Below are positions 1 to 8,290 of a stretch of 64,000 nucleotides of DNA, piece by piece (within the stretch, counting starts at the first letter, position 1; every line of letters starts with the position of its first letter). The notes beneath the pieces are model-generated. The model saw only the letters and a list, made by a program, of their open reading frames with translations. It did no database searches and was not told the origin of the DNA. Where the stretch lies: assembly GCF_025847205.1 (NCBI RefSeq), contig NZ_JAOYTH010000007.1:186001-250000 (forward strand). Reading direction: 5' to 3'. The position numbers and the translations under genes were made by a program. Origin of the DNA: Pararhizobium sp. YC-54. Lineage in GTDB: Bacteria > Pseudomonadota > Alphaproteobacteria > Rhizobiales > Rhizobiaceae.

Positions 1-664
1 AATAGCTGACAACGCCCAGCATGCAGGCGAGATAGAAGCGGCTCGACCAGAACATCTTGCGCCATTCGCTGCGCGGCACGTAGAACCGCGCGTCGCTGGT
101 GACGATTCCGAAGGAATGCAGAACGATCCCCTTCAGCTCTCCCTTCGCCTGAATCAGGAAGAAGAAGTCGGCGGCCACCTTCAGAAGGTCTGCCGGACGC
201 GTCACCAGGATTTCCGGATCAAGCCCGACATGGATCGTGTCGGTGTGGTGGCGCGTGTGCCGCCAACGCCAGTCGATCGGCTCCTTCATGGTCATGAAGA
301 GGCAGAGATTGCAGAAGATCCAATTGAGCCAGCGGGATTTGAAGGTCGCGCCGTGCCCGAGATCGTGGGAGCGAGGATCGCTCGAGCTGTAGATTGTGCC
401 GTAGAGGAGGAAGGCACCGATCGCCCACCATGTTCCCAGCGTCTGATAAGCCAGCACGCCGGAACCTGCCAGAAGTGCCAGCCATGTAAGATAGTTGATG
501 AGCGGGCGACGGTCTTCGCGCTTCATCAGAAGCTTCAGCTCTTTCCGCTTGATATCGAAGGCCCACCACCCCCCGTCCTGAGACGGGTCGGCGATTTCGA
601 GGTCCGAATTGGCACCGAAGCCTTTGGTGAGCCCGTATTTTTCAGCCCGTGTCTTGAACAGCAT
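1..664 (-). CDS. Fatty acid desaturase, 3' end cut by window edge
   Basis: A membrane di-iron desaturase that would introduce a double bond into a fatty acyl chain. 221 codons are visible and the C-terminus lies beyond the window edge. The reading frame starts at an ATG at 664 preceded by GGAGGAATT, a good ribosome site. Two histidine boxes are visible: HDLGH near residue 105 and HTRHHTD near residue 140, with hydrophobic segments before the first box. The third histidine box would lie outside the window. The gene is divergent from the LacI regulator at 790, with a short operator-like intergenic region between them, so shared control is possible but not shown. The family is clear; substrate and bond position are not. 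Confidence 0.85.
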   Translation of the reverse strand, partial: MLFKTRAEKYGLTKGFGANSDLEIADPSQDGGWWAFDIKRKELKLLMKREDRRPLINYLTWLALLAGSGVLAYQTLGTWWAIGAFLLYGTIYSSSDPRSHDLGHGATFKSRWLNWIFCNLCLFMTMKEPIDWRWRHTRHHTDTIHVGLDPEILVTRPADLLKVAADFFFLIQAKGELKGIVLHSFGIVTSDARFYVPRSEWRKMFWSSRFYLACMLGVVSY

Positions 665-727
665 GATCAATTCCTCCAATTGATGTCGGTCAATATTTGC
701 AGCGCATTGCCAAGGCTGCAACAGGCG

Positions 728-778
728 TGATACTTTTCAGCTCATCTTGTATCAAATCATCAATCTGAATGTTTCAGA
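728..778. promoter_or_regulatory. Inverted repeats between desaturase and lacI-type gene
   Basis: TGATAC (728-733) and GTATCA (749-754) form an inverted repeat. GTTTCAGA (771-778) is the reverse complement of the TCTGAAAC motif found twice after the regulator gene. The placement just before the LacI start suggests autoregulation. Confidence 0.4.
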
Positions 779-789
779 AAGTTTCAAAG

Positions 790-1818
790 ATGAAGCGCGT
801 CACAATAGCAGAACTGGCGAAGGAAGCCGGTGTAAGCGTGTCGACCGTCAACCGCGTTTTGTCCGGACGGCAGGTCCGCGGCGACATGGTGCAGCATGTC
901 CTCACCGTCGCGGAACGTCTCGGCTTCTACGGGACGGCGACCATCCGCAGTCACCTGAAAGGGGATCTTCCTCTCAAACGTCTTGGAATGATCGTTCAGC
1001 AGGAAAGCATGCCCTTTCACAAGGAGCTCGGCCTACGCTTCCGGGAGGCGAGCAATGACCGGGCCGACAGCCGCGTCGCCGCCCATGTCGAGCATATAGA
1101 AGACCTCGATCCTCTCATCGTCGCCAATACCCTGCGAAAACTGGGCGAGACCTTCGATGCGATTGCCATTACCTCTGCCGATCACCCGCTCATCAACCGC
1201 GCCGTAGACGAATTGGCAGGAAAGGGTGTCGCGGTGTTCACAGCCGTTTCCGACATAAGCTCCAGCGGCCGAGCGGGATACGTCGGCCTTGACAACAGGA
1301 AGTTCGGCAGGGCCGCCGCCTGGTTTGCCGACAACCTGCAACGCAAGGGAAACGAGGCCGCGATTCTGATGGGAACCCACCGGCATGTGTGTCAAGAGCA
1401 ACGGGAGATGGGTTTTCGATCCTATCTGCGCGAACACGCGCGGTCCTTGAAGGTCCTCGAGGCCGTTACGACCCACGAAACGGACCTTGGAGCCTACGAC
1501 GCGACGTCAGACCTCTTGCGCCGGCATCCGAACTTGACTGCGATCTACGTGACGGGTGGGGGCATCAGGGGGGCCATCAGGGCAATCCGCGAGGCCGAGG
1601 GGAAGGTGCCGCACCTCATCAGTTGCGAACTTAACGAGGAAACAGGGCAAGCTCTCGTGGAAGGCACGCTCGCGGTGGCTCTAAGTCACCCCATGGCCGA
1701 CCTTACCGAAAAGCTGGTCGCCGCCATGCTGGAGGCGATCGAAGGCGACCGGTCCGACCGCGGGCGGGCGGAAATTATCGTGCCCTTCGTGACGTCGACG
1801 GCCGAGAGCATTTTCTGA
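790..1818 (+). CDS. LacI-family transcriptional regulator
   Basis: A DNA-binding sugar-responsive regulator. Residues 4-26 carry the LacI helix-turn-helix (TIAELAKEAGVSVSTVNRV, then LSG), and the remaining ~315 residues form a periplasmic-binding-like effector domain containing GYVGLDNRKFG and a YVTGGG segment. The frame is open from 769, but MKRVTIAEL at 790 is the start that fits the family. The gene is 143 bp upstream of a periplasmic sugar-type binding protein that it probably controls; repeats of TCTGAAAC flank the regulator on both sides. The effector is unknown. The fold resembles regulators with ribose/xylose-type ligand domains. Confidence 0.9.
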   Translation: MKRVTIAELAKEAGVSVSTVNRVLSGRQVRGDMVQHVLTVAERLGFYGTATIRSHLKGDLPLKRLGMIVQQESMPFHKELGLRFREASNDRADSRVAAHVEHIEDLDPLIVANTLRKLGETFDAIAITSADHPLINRAVDELAGKGVAVFTAVSDISSSGRAGYVGLDNRKFGRAAAWFADNLQRKGNEAAILMGTHRHVCQEQREMGFRSYLREHARSLKVLEAVTTHETDLGAYDATSDLLRRHPNLTAIYVTGGGIRGAIRAIREAEGKVPHLISCELNEETGQALVEGTLAVALSHPMADLTEKLVAAMLEAIEGDRSDRGRAEIIVPFVTSTAESIF

Positions 1819-1865
1819 AACGTTCTGATACAGTATTCCCCGACAAGCAGAAATGTTCTGAAACG
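1814..1865. promoter_or_regulatory. Candidate LacI operators before the binding protein
   Basis: TCTGAAACG occurs at 1814-1822, directly followed by the related TTCTGATAC (1823-1831). TTCTGAAACG recurs at 1856-1865. The reverse-complement half site lies before the regulator gene at 771-778. The spacing of about 42 bp between copies is compatible with cooperative binding. A TTGACA-like hexamer follows near 1919. Confidence 0.45.
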
Positions 1866-1961
1866 AAAAATGTCAGTCAGATTGCTTTTCTCCCGGATCG
1901 CGCTTTAGCTGATCCTGTTTTTGACAATTGGTAGGCGAGGAGGCCTGCCGAAGGAGGAGAA

Positions 1962-2891
1962 ATGCTCAATCTGCGTAAAGTCGCGTTTGCTGCTGCAGCC
2001 GCTACAACCCTATTATGTTCCACCCTGGCGGCGCGTGCCGATGATATCGGCGTTTCGATGCCCTATTTTGACGATGTCTGGCTTACCAACCTTCGCAACA
2101 GCATCACGACCAATGCCGAGAAGGCCGGCCTCGGCGTTCAGGCCGAGGATGCCCAGGGTGACGTCAGCAAGCAAGCCGACCAGGTCAACAATCTCATTGC
2201 GTCCGGCGTGAAGGCGCTCATCGTCTCTCCCGTGGATACGTCGGCAACGCAGCCGATCACTGCTGCGGCCCAGGCAGCCGGCATTCCGCTGATCTACGTT
2301 GCCCGAAAACCGGACCAGGACCTGCCGCAGAACGTCATCTACGTCGGTTCCGACGAGCGGACGTCCGGGGTGATGCAGGCCGAGGAATTTGCGAAGCAGC
2401 TCAACGGCAAGGGCCGTGTCGTTATCTTCCAAGGCGAGCTCGCCGTGAACACGACCACCGTCCGTACCGGCGGTATCGATCAAGTTCTCGCCAAGTATCC
2501 AGAAATCGAGGTCATCCAAAAGCCGAGCGCGAACTATCAGCGCCAGCAGGCCGGCGATATAATGACGAACATTCTTTCGTCCGGCGAACATGTCGATGGT
2601 GTCATCGCAAACAATGACGAAATGGCGATTGGCGCCATCCTTTCCGCTATTGCTGCAGGAGCAGATCCCAAGCCCATCGTCTTCGCCGGCATCGACGGCA
2701 CGGGTGAGGCCCTCCATCAGATGGCCGAGGGCAACCTCGACATCACTGTGTTCCACAACGCGAAGGGACAGGGAGAAAAGGCGGTCGAAGCCGCCACCAA
2801 GATGGTCAAGGGCGACGCTGTCGATCCAGTCTACTGGGTTCCGTTTGAACTGGTGACGAAGGCCAATGAGGCGGAATACGCATCTCGATAA
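1962..2891 (+). CDS. Periplasmic sugar-type ABC substrate-binding protein
   Basis: An exported ligand-binding protein of the RbsB/XylF-like class. Residues 1-26 are a Sec signal peptide with a hydrophobic AFAAAAATTLL core and an ARA-type cleavage site. The mature protein has the type I periplasmic fold: SMPYFDDVWLTNLRN at its start, LIASGVKALIVSPVD, VIYVGSDERTSG, and GVIANNDEMAIGA in the C-terminal lobe. The start is supported by AAGGAGGAG upstream. It lies downstream of a LacI regulator and is closed by a strong terminator, so no permease or ATPase follows in the operon. It must use a transporter encoded elsewhere or serve sensing. The ligand is probably a sugar or sugar alcohol (inferred). 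Confidence 0.88.
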   Translation: MLNLRKVAFAAAAATTLLCSTLAARADDIGVSMPYFDDVWLTNLRNSITTNAEKAGLGVQAEDAQGDVSKQADQVNNLIASGVKALIVSPVDTSATQPITAAAQAAGIPLIYVARKPDQDLPQNVIYVGSDERTSGVMQAEEFAKQLNGKGRVVIFQGELAVNTTTVRTGGIDQVLAKYPEIEVIQKPSANYQRQQAGDIMTNILSSGEHVDGVIANNDEMAIGAILSAIAAGADPKPIVFAGIDGTGEALHQMAEGNLDITVFHNAKGQGEKAVEAATKMVKGDAVDPVYWVPFELVTKANEAEYASR

Positions 2892-2916
2892 GTTTCGCTG
2901 CCTAAGGCGCTAACCA

Positions 2917-2947
2917 CTGCCCGGCGGGTCTTCGCCGGGCAGCTTTC
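2917..2947 (+). terminator. Rho-independent terminator after the binding protein
   Basis: Perfect 10-bp stem CTGCCCGGCG (2917-2926) / CGCCGGGCAG (2933-2942) with a 6-nt loop, followed by CTTTCG. Confidence 0.8.
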
Positions 2948-3050
2948 GCATTGTGAAGAACGACAGGGCGTTCCGCGGTCTTGAAGGGAGTCGAACCGTT
3001 CGCCCAGTCCCTTTGCCAAGGAGTCGCGCGTTCGTAGTCATCCGGGTTAG

Positions 3051-3090
3051 AAGGGCGCTCCCCGAAAGGGTCGAGCGCCCTTCGCTTTTT
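3051..3090 (+). terminator. Second hairpin terminator in the 2892-3266 gap
   Basis: Perfect stem AAGGGCGCTC (3051-3060) / GAGCGCCCTT (3073-3082) followed by CGCTTTTT. No gene ending just upstream is recognised, so it may belong to a lost gene or short RNA. The rest of the 375-nt gap shows no convincing gene. Confidence 0.65.
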
Positions 3091-3266
3091 CGGGTGGTCG
3101 CTGGCCGATCACGGTTCGCGCATTCTTTTCGCCTGTCATTTGACTTCGGGTCCTGCCGCACCAGATCAGCACCGTTCGTCCGTCTCAAACGGGCGAACCG
3201 GGGAGGTCCGGGCAGCCCCCGCTGCGAAGGATCTCCCCAACGGATACACATGATGCAGGAAACGAA

Positions 3267-3566
3267 ATGCCTCTCAGCAGGAAGAATGGCGCATCAGCGC
3301 CGAAGGAACTCGGGCTGTTCTGGCCAATGCAGACACCCGAGGGGAAGACTATCGACGTCTATATCTACGCCAGCACGCTTCAATCGTTCGATGCGGATCC
3401 CATGGGTCCGGTCGGTTTGCTCAAACGGCACAGGGCTCTGCTCGAAACCATCGCCAGTGAAAAATACGACCGGGACGGTGTTGGCGATGCCGACCCTTTG
3501 CGCATAACCGACGACGATCTCCGCAGCGCGAGTGGCAAATTGTCAGACGAGACAGAGATGGGTTAA
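3267..3566 (+). CDS. Small DUF1488-like hypothetical protein
   Basis: A 99-residue soluble protein with no signal peptide or membrane segment. The C-terminal half (LLKRHRALLETIASEKYDR near 62-80, ending in a TDDDL-like segment) resembles the tail of the DUF1488 family, where a helix with RHR/KY residues precedes a short acidic strand. The assignment is tentative because the N-terminal half fits less well. The start follows GCAGGAAACGAA, a weak ribosome site. It converges with the pseudogene on the opposite strand, overlapping it by 24 bp. No function is inferred. Confidence 0.5.
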   Translation: MPLSRKNGASAPKELGLFWPMQTPEGKTIDVYIYASTLQSFDADPMGPVGLLKRHRALLETIASEKYDRDGVGDADPLRITDDDLRSASGKLSDETEMG

Positions 3567-3906
3567 ACCCGGAGCGTCACCGGCGCTCCGTCGCTGGCGC
3601 TTTTCTCTCCCCTCGGAGTTTTTCGCCGCCATGGCGGTTTCGATCTGCCTGATGACCTTGGCGGCCTCAAGCAGAATAGCCTTCATATCGTCGATGTAGA
3701 GATACACTGGCATGCTGCCTGCCTGAACGAGATCCATAGCCTCGGCCGACTCCTGAAGGGCGCCCGCGTTGACTGAGGATTTCCCCACCTTCCTTGATCG
3801 TGACACAGGCGCGGCCGAGCAGGCGCAACTTTTCCCCTTCCGAAAGCGCCTGAATATCATTGGCCGCCTTTGTCTATTCGGTAAGTAGATCCGCAATGCG
3901 CTTCAC
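3543..3906 (-). pseudogene. Broken small gene, stop codon plus frameshift
   Basis: Read from GTG at 3906, the minus strand gives VKRIADLLTE, then an in-frame stop, then TKAANDIQALSEGEKLRLLG and KEGGEILS. Around 3770 the protein-like reading moves to another frame, continuing with NAGALQESAEAMDLVQAGSM, a YLYIDDMKAILLEAAKVIRQ helix and a basic tail ending at 3543. An early stop plus a frameshift marks a decayed gene of about 115 codons. No family was recognised. Confidence 0.55.
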
Positions 3907-4007
3907 GGGTCACCTTATTCGATCACGGCCATCGCGGTTTGAATCACCTTTCAAAGCTGACGCTCATGTTGAGCAAAACAAGAATGCGGCATGCTCACCA
4001 AACGAAT

Positions 4008-4217
4008 CTAGTCAACGAGCGCTCCGAGTTCGCGGAATGCCTGAATTTCGCCCGAGCCTTGTTCGCCGACGGCGATCACGCGAAACGCCTTTCCCTGGGC
4101 CTTGAATTCCTGAGCGGCTTTGAGGGCATCCGGATAAAGCAGTTTCGGCTCGTCGCGGGTGTCGGTTCCGTCAGGGTCGATTGAGCTGAGCGCAATGACC
4201 TGGAATCTGGCTGTCAT
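4008..4217 (-). CDS. Small hypothetical protein
   Basis: A 69-residue protein starting MTARFQVIALSSIDPDGT, with an alternating strand/helix look and a central helix LYPDALKAAQEFKAQGKAF. AAGGA lies 8 nt before the ATG at 4217; a further ATG three codons upstream has no proper spacing to it. It is in the same direction as the small gene at 4242-4466 and probably cotranscribed with it (24-nt gap). No function was recognised. Confidence 0.55.
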   Translation of the reverse strand: MTARFQVIALSSIDPDGTDTRDEPKLLYPDALKAAQEFKAQGKAFRVIAVGEQGSGEIQAFRELGALVD

Positions 4218-4241
4218 GGGGTCCATCCTTGTTGCGGCGGG

Positions 4242-4466
4242 TTAACCTTCATTTCCATCTGAAACGAAATCGTCGGAGACTGCTCCGCGTGCCCTTCGCA
4301 GTGCCTCCGCTTGATCGAGCCACTTGCGCCGCAGGACGTCCTCGATTGCAAATGCGATGTCCTCCGCGCTCCAGCCGGCCTCCTCGATCTCCAGAACGAG
4401 TGCGGTAAGCTTTTCATCGATGATCGCGTGAAGTTCGTCTGTCGGATTGTGCTGCGTGTTCATCAT
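4242..4466 (-). CDS. Small acidic hypothetical protein (rhizobial type)
   Basis: A 74-residue protein beginning MMNTQHNPTDELHAIIDEKL, largely helical, with GWSAEDIAFAIEDVL and an acidic SDDFVSDGNEG end. GAAGGG precedes the start at 4466 with normal spacing, so this start is preferred. The frame stays open to 4694, but that extension is low-complexity (repeated E-P) and lacks a ribosome site. It sits just upstream of the small gene at 4008-4217 on the same strand. The 4467-4867 stretch has no other gene that can be supported. Confidence 0.6.
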   Translation of the reverse strand: MMNTQHNPTDELHAIIDEKLTALVLEIEEAGWSAEDIAFAIEDVLRRKWLDQAEALRRARGAVSDDFVSDGNEG

Positions 4467-4867
4467 TGGACCCTTCACATGCGCAATGGCGGGGCGTTCA
4501 CCAACGGTCGATGGTGGTTCGTAGAGAACGCGGGAACTGTCATTGGGTTTCCGGCGTGTCCCTTGATCGGCAGAACACGCCCTTTCAGGCTCGGGTTCTG
4601 TCTCAGCGGCGACCATCCCCGCGGGCGGAATGAGCTTGCCAAGCTCGGCGAGGATATCGACGAGGTCGTTCGGCAAATCCTCCCGCGTCATCATCCACCA
4701 TTTCTCGTATTATGCCTTCAACGAAGCGTGCGCGTCGTCGGCTCGGACTGGAGGAGTGAAGATCGTTTTCGCGGGATGCCGGGTGGATACCTCGACTACC
4801 TGGTCCTTCATATTATCTATTTGGATCTCCGCGGGTTACTTCACCATCATCCATCGATCCGAGCCAG

Positions 4868-5332
4868 TTACCTGCCGTCTCGGCGGTCATCCTCGCCCTC
4901 GTCTTTGAAGTTTGACAGCGTGCGCAGCGTCAGAAATGTAACGAGAGAAAGCACGATAGCCGTGTCGAAGGATCCGAGGCCGACCGCAGTTCCGATTGCG
5001 CCTGTCGCCCACAGGCTTGCGGCAGTCGCCGTGCCGCGGACGCTTGCCTTCACGACGAGTATGGCCCCGCCGCCGATGAAGCCCATTCCGGTGATCAACC
5101 CTTCGACGATCCTCGCCGTGGCTTCAGCATTGCCGCTGATGAGGGGCTCCGCGGCTTGGATAAAGCCACAGCTCGCGATCGCCACCAGCGGAAACGTTCT
5201 GAGGCCAGCACTTCGCTCGTGCTTTTCCCGGTCCCAACCGATGGGAAGGGCAAGTGCATATGCGAAGAGAAGCGAGCCCAGATGCGGCAGGAAGTCGAAG
5301 TTCGCGCCAATCGTTTGAAGCCATTCGGTCAA
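4868..5332 (-). CDS. MgtC/SapB-family inner membrane protein
   Basis: An integral membrane protein of the MgtC family. Hydrophobic segments follow one another: GSLLFAYALALPIGWDRE, TFPLVAIASCGFI, GLITGMGFIGGGAILV (the Gly-rich GMGFIGGGAI motif typical of the family) and a C-terminal AIVLSLVTFLTL. It lacks the long C-terminal soluble domain of Salmonella MgtC, as is usual for the short family members. The proposed TTG start at 5332 has AGGGGG just upstream; the frame is open to an ATG at 5413, but those residues are not family-like. MgtC proteins are linked to growth at low magnesium or acid stress; the role here is not shown. Confidence 0.82.
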   Translation of the reverse strand: MTEWLQTIGANFDFLPHLGSLLFAYALALPIGWDREKHERSAGLRTFPLVAIASCGFIQAAEPLISGNAEATARIVEGLITGMGFIGGGAILVVKASVRGTATAASLWATGAIGTAVGLGSFDTAIVLSLVTFLTLRTLSNFKDEGEDDRRDGR

Positions 5333-5579
5333 GCATGCCCCCTGCTCTGTAAAGCTGCAGGTTACATAGCTCCCAATCCCGGTGAGACAAGGCGAGGGGT
5401 GTAGCGGGTGCACCTAATTTTGCTGACGCCTGCGTTATCATCGTTGGTGGTGTCGGGATTGCGCTCTCCAAACCTTCTGAAGGGGTATTTGAGGCATCAC
5501 GGGCGCTGAGCCCTTCAAGCCGGCAAACCCGATGCCAGCTCATTCTCCACCCGAGGCGGCGTCGGCTGCCTTCCGGCTG

Positions 5580-6854
5580 TTAGTTCGAAGTCGACCACTG
5601 GGCGCCGCGTCGTGGCTCTTCTTTCTCGGCGCCTTCCCATCCAAACACGCTCCTACCGCCCCAGTCCGACGACTGGCTGAACTCGCCGGCAACAATTTCT
5701 TCCAGATCCGGCCCGGCAACATATTTTTCCAGCTGGCGGGCCTGGTTGTCGAGCCGTCGCAGTGTCTGCAACTCTTCGTCACGATCGAGCTTCGCTTTCG
5801 TCACCGCCGACTTCATGATGCGGATCGTCTGATCGTAGACTTTAAGCGGAACGGGGAATGGATGGCGATCCTTCCCCCCATGGGCGAGAGAAAAGCGCGC
5901 GGGGTCTGAGAACCGGCAGGGTGCGCCGTGCACCACTTCGGCCACCATGGCGAGAGCCTTTACGGTGCGCGCACCAACGCCCGGCACGAGTAGCAATGCC
6001 GCAAAATCCTCAGGGCCACGATCTGCCGCGGCGGCAAGCGTCGCATGGAGGCGCTTCATGTTGACGTTGCCCTCGCGCACGTCGTGATGCTCCGGCATGA
6101 TCAGATGCGGCAGCGTCGGTTGCTTGCTTTCTCGGGCCTCACGCTCCGGCGCCATGGAAATCACCTCTCGCACGATGCGATCGGGTCCGAGCGAGTCGAG
6201 AAGATCGAGCTGACTTGTTCGCGAGGTCGCGGCACGCCGATCGGCGAGATTGACGATCTCACCTTGTCCTTTCCCTTCGATGGCGGCATGGGGCGAATCG
6301 ACGAAGCTGGCAATGCCATCCGACAGCCAGTGATATCGTCGGGCCTGCCGGCTGTCCGGGTTCATGCCCTGCTGGACGACAACCCATTTACTGTCATCCG
6401 TTACAATGAAGCCGTGGAGGTAAAGGTCAAAGCCGTCCTGCAGGGCGGCACTGTCCACTTTCGCGACCAGACGGCTGGTGGTCGCGAGCGCATCGCCGTC
6501 GATGCCGACGCGGTCGCCGACGGCGATCAGTTCGTCGGGCGTCAGCCGAGAGTTCCGGCCGCGACCGCCGCAAACATGAATACCAAGGTCTCTGGAAAGC
6601 GGTGTCAGGCCACGCTTGAGGGCGCCGATAACGCTGGTCGTGATGCCCGAGGAGTGCCAGTCCATACCCATGACGCAGCCGAAAGACTGAAACCAGAAGG
6701 GATGCGCCAACCGGCTGAGAAACTCGTCTCGCCCATACTCGATGACGATCGCCTCGGTGATAATCTCGCCAAGCTTCGTCATGCGATCACCGAGCCACCG
6801 GGGAACGCGGCCGCCATGAAGCGGAAGATCGGCATTGCCTGCTCGTTGAGCCAT
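5580..6854 (-). CDS. DUF763 domain protein
   Basis: A full-length DUF763 protein of 424 residues. The family signature at the N-terminus is clear: AGNADLPLHGGRVPRWL, then HPFWFQSFGCVMGMDWHSSG. Near residues 285-300, LLLVPGVGARTVKALA resembles a helix-hairpin-helix DNA-binding motif. The C-terminal region is charged and helical. The start at 6854 (MAQRAG) fits homologues; a GTG at 6914 would add 20 residues without family similarity. DUF763 is widespread in archaea and present in rhizobia, and its biochemical role is unknown to me. The HhH-like motif suggests nucleic-acid contact (inference). Confidence 0.85.
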   Translation of the reverse strand: MAQRAGNADLPLHGGRVPRWLGDRMTKLGEIITEAIVIEYGRDEFLSRLAHPFWFQSFGCVMGMDWHSSGITTSVIGALKRGLTPLSRDLGIHVCGGRGRNSRLTPDELIAVGDRVGIDGDALATTSRLVAKVDSAALQDGFDLYLHGFIVTDDSKWVVVQQGMNPDSRQARRYHWLSDGIASFVDSPHAAIEGKGQGEIVNLADRRAATSRTSQLDLLDSLGPDRIVREVISMAPEREARESKQPTLPHLIMPEHHDVREGNVNMKRLHATLAAAADRGPEDFAALLLVPGVGARTVKALAMVAEVVHGAPCRFSDPARFSLAHGGKDRHPFPVPLKVYDQTIRIMKSAVTKAKLDRDEELQTLRRLDNQARQLEKYVAGPDLEEIVAGEFSQSSDWGGRSVFGWEGAEKEEPRRGAQWSTSN

Positions 6855-6942
6855 TCCTGCGTTGTACACCAGCGGCGGCGCTAACGACAGGAGAAAGTTC
6901 TCTGAATGTTCCACTACATATTTGGGCGGCCGATTGGCTGTG

Positions 6943-7188
6943 TCAGGTCACCGAGGGAGGAACGCGCCCGGAGTGATGGACGGGGTTATCGGCTCCCGCC
7001 GCCTCGGTAGGCTTTTCCGACTTCTCCGACTGGCCTGCTCTCGCCGGCGGCTTGCCGGTGTCCTCGTGGCCAGTTTCGTCGCCTTGATCGGGGATCGGAC
7101 TGGGATCGAGGTCAATGGTTCGCGGCTCAGGCTTCCAGGTTGGCGAGGGCATTGGAGCGTTGGTGTCGTTGTCATTCGCGATATTCAT
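6943..7188 (-). CDS. Small hydrophilic hypothetical protein
   Basis: An 81-residue, highly polar protein beginning MNIANDNDTNAP and rich in P, E, D and K. It is probably disordered and has no membrane segment. AAAGGA lies about 7 nt upstream of the ATG. It lies upstream of the DUF763 gene on the same strand, separated by 88 bp. The 7189-7427 gap upstream holds only short unsupported frames. Confidence 0.6.
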   Translation of the reverse strand: MNIANDNDTNAPMPSPTWKPEPRTIDLDPSPIPDQGDETGHEDTGKPPARAGQSEKSEKPTEAAGADNPVHHSGRVPPSVT

Positions 7189-7427
7189 GACGTGTCCTTT
7201 CGACTTAGCGTCATGCGAACCGTTTGGTGACGGGAAAGTTCCGATTCCTCAGAAACAAGGCGACGGCCGTGAGGCCTTCAAGCATCGGCGAGAAAATTGC
7301 TTGCTCTTGCCAGATCGGTCGGGTTCTCTTCGGCCACGTGATGACCGCTATCGATACCGTAGGGCAGCGAAACCGCGTGTCATTGTTTGGGTGTAGACCT
7401 TGCGTCAAGGCAGTTGTGTGAAGCTGC

Positions 7428-8096
7428 TTATCGGCATTGCCGCCGTGGACCCCCGTCAAATGGCTGGTAGGTGTTGTCCTCAGGTCGGTAGGACCTATAG
7501 CGCTTACTGCATTTGCGAACATGACCGTCCAAATCAGCGGTGACTTCTGCAACGCTTAGGCCACTTTCGCCGAGCGCCCGATGTGCGCTTAAAAGGACCT
7601 CCTCTGCCGCACCGCCTTCCCGGTCGCGCATTTCGCTTTCAACCGCTATGTAAGGCGACACACAAAGCGTGCGTTTGCCGTGGTAGGGTTGATAGGTGCC
7701 GGCGTCGGCTCGGTAGGAATTATATCTCGACATACACCATTGCACATGTTCGCGGGACACCCCCGTGGCACGTTGGTTTTCCTGTTCCACAATCGAACCC
7801 GTGACAAACCCGTCCGGCTCGTCATCAGATGAGACTTCAAGTTCCACAGTTTCCGCAGATGAGCCGCGTGATACGTCGTGAAACGTCGATATCTGACGCG
7901 TAGCAGCGCGTTCCAGTTGGCGCTGGTTCCGCGCCACAACGGTGGGTTCGGTGGTCCACAGATCCGCTGCCACTGTGGTTTTCGGGAGGGAACCCTCCTC
8001 AGGTGTCGAAAGATAGAGAATGGCGCCAAACGCACCGATTGAAAATGTAACGACCGAAAGCAACAGGCTCGCGATGATGGCTGCCACAGTTTTCAT
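7428..8096 (-). CDS. Envelope protein with two BA14K-like motifs
   Basis: A 222-residue protein with an N-terminal signal/anchor ([20 protein letters not shown]...) and a polar linker. Two BA14K-type repeats follow: [20 protein letters not shown] with a trailing Cys near residues 117-147, and [20 protein letters not shown] ending in a Cys at the C-terminus. Each has the Cys, R-Y-x-S-Y and T-Y-Q positions seen in the Brucella 14-kDa antigen family, described as lectin-like and immunoreactive. Duplication of the motif within one chain is the odd feature. It is probably periplasmic or anchored in the inner membrane. Confidence 0.78.
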   Translation of the reverse strand: MKTVAAIIASLLLSVVTFSIGAFGAILYLSTPEEGSLPKTTVAADLWTTEPTVVARNQRQLERAATRQISTFHDVSRGSSAETVELEVSSDDEPDGFVTGSIVEQENQRATGVSREHVQWCMSRYNSYRADAGTYQPYHGKRTLCVSPYIAVESEMRDREGGAAEEVLLSAHRALGESGLSVAEVTADLDGHVRKCSKRYRSYRPEDNTYQPFDGGPRRQCR

Positions 8097-8141
8097 GATT
8101 GCACCTCTATGGAGGGCCCGGCGCGATTCGCGTGTGGCGCC

Positions 8142-8216
8142 TCAGCGCAGGCCAAGGAAGGAAAGGATTGCGATGACGATGACGATCACGCCAACGATGT
8201 AGATGATACGGTTCAT
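8142..8216 (-). CDS. 24-residue hydrophobic membrane peptide
   Basis: A tiny gene: ATG at 8214-8216, TGA at 8142-8144, preceded by GGAGATCAGCT (good ribosome site). The product begins MNRIIYIVGVIVIVIAIL and ends SFLGLR, a single transmembrane helix with positively charged ends. Peptides of this type look common in rhizobial small-gene clusters. It sits in the same orientation between the BA14K gene and the YflT-like stress gene, suggesting a shared envelope-stress role (inference). Confidence 0.65.
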   Translation of the reverse strand: MNRIIYIVGVIVIVIAILSFLGLR

Positions 8217-8290
8217 AGCTGATCTCCGAATGAGGAAGCTGGCTTCAGGAAATTAAGCCAGACGGCTCTGTGGAGCCGCCTGGCGACGAC

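Noticed and set aside
2950..3050. Possible small RNA or tRNA fragment after the binding protein
   Set aside because: Only the terminator-like hairpin at 3051-3090 is convincing; no RNA fold could be supported.
7224..7421. 65-codon plus-strand frame
   Set aside because: No ribosome site, no family, and it runs opposite to the cluster around it.
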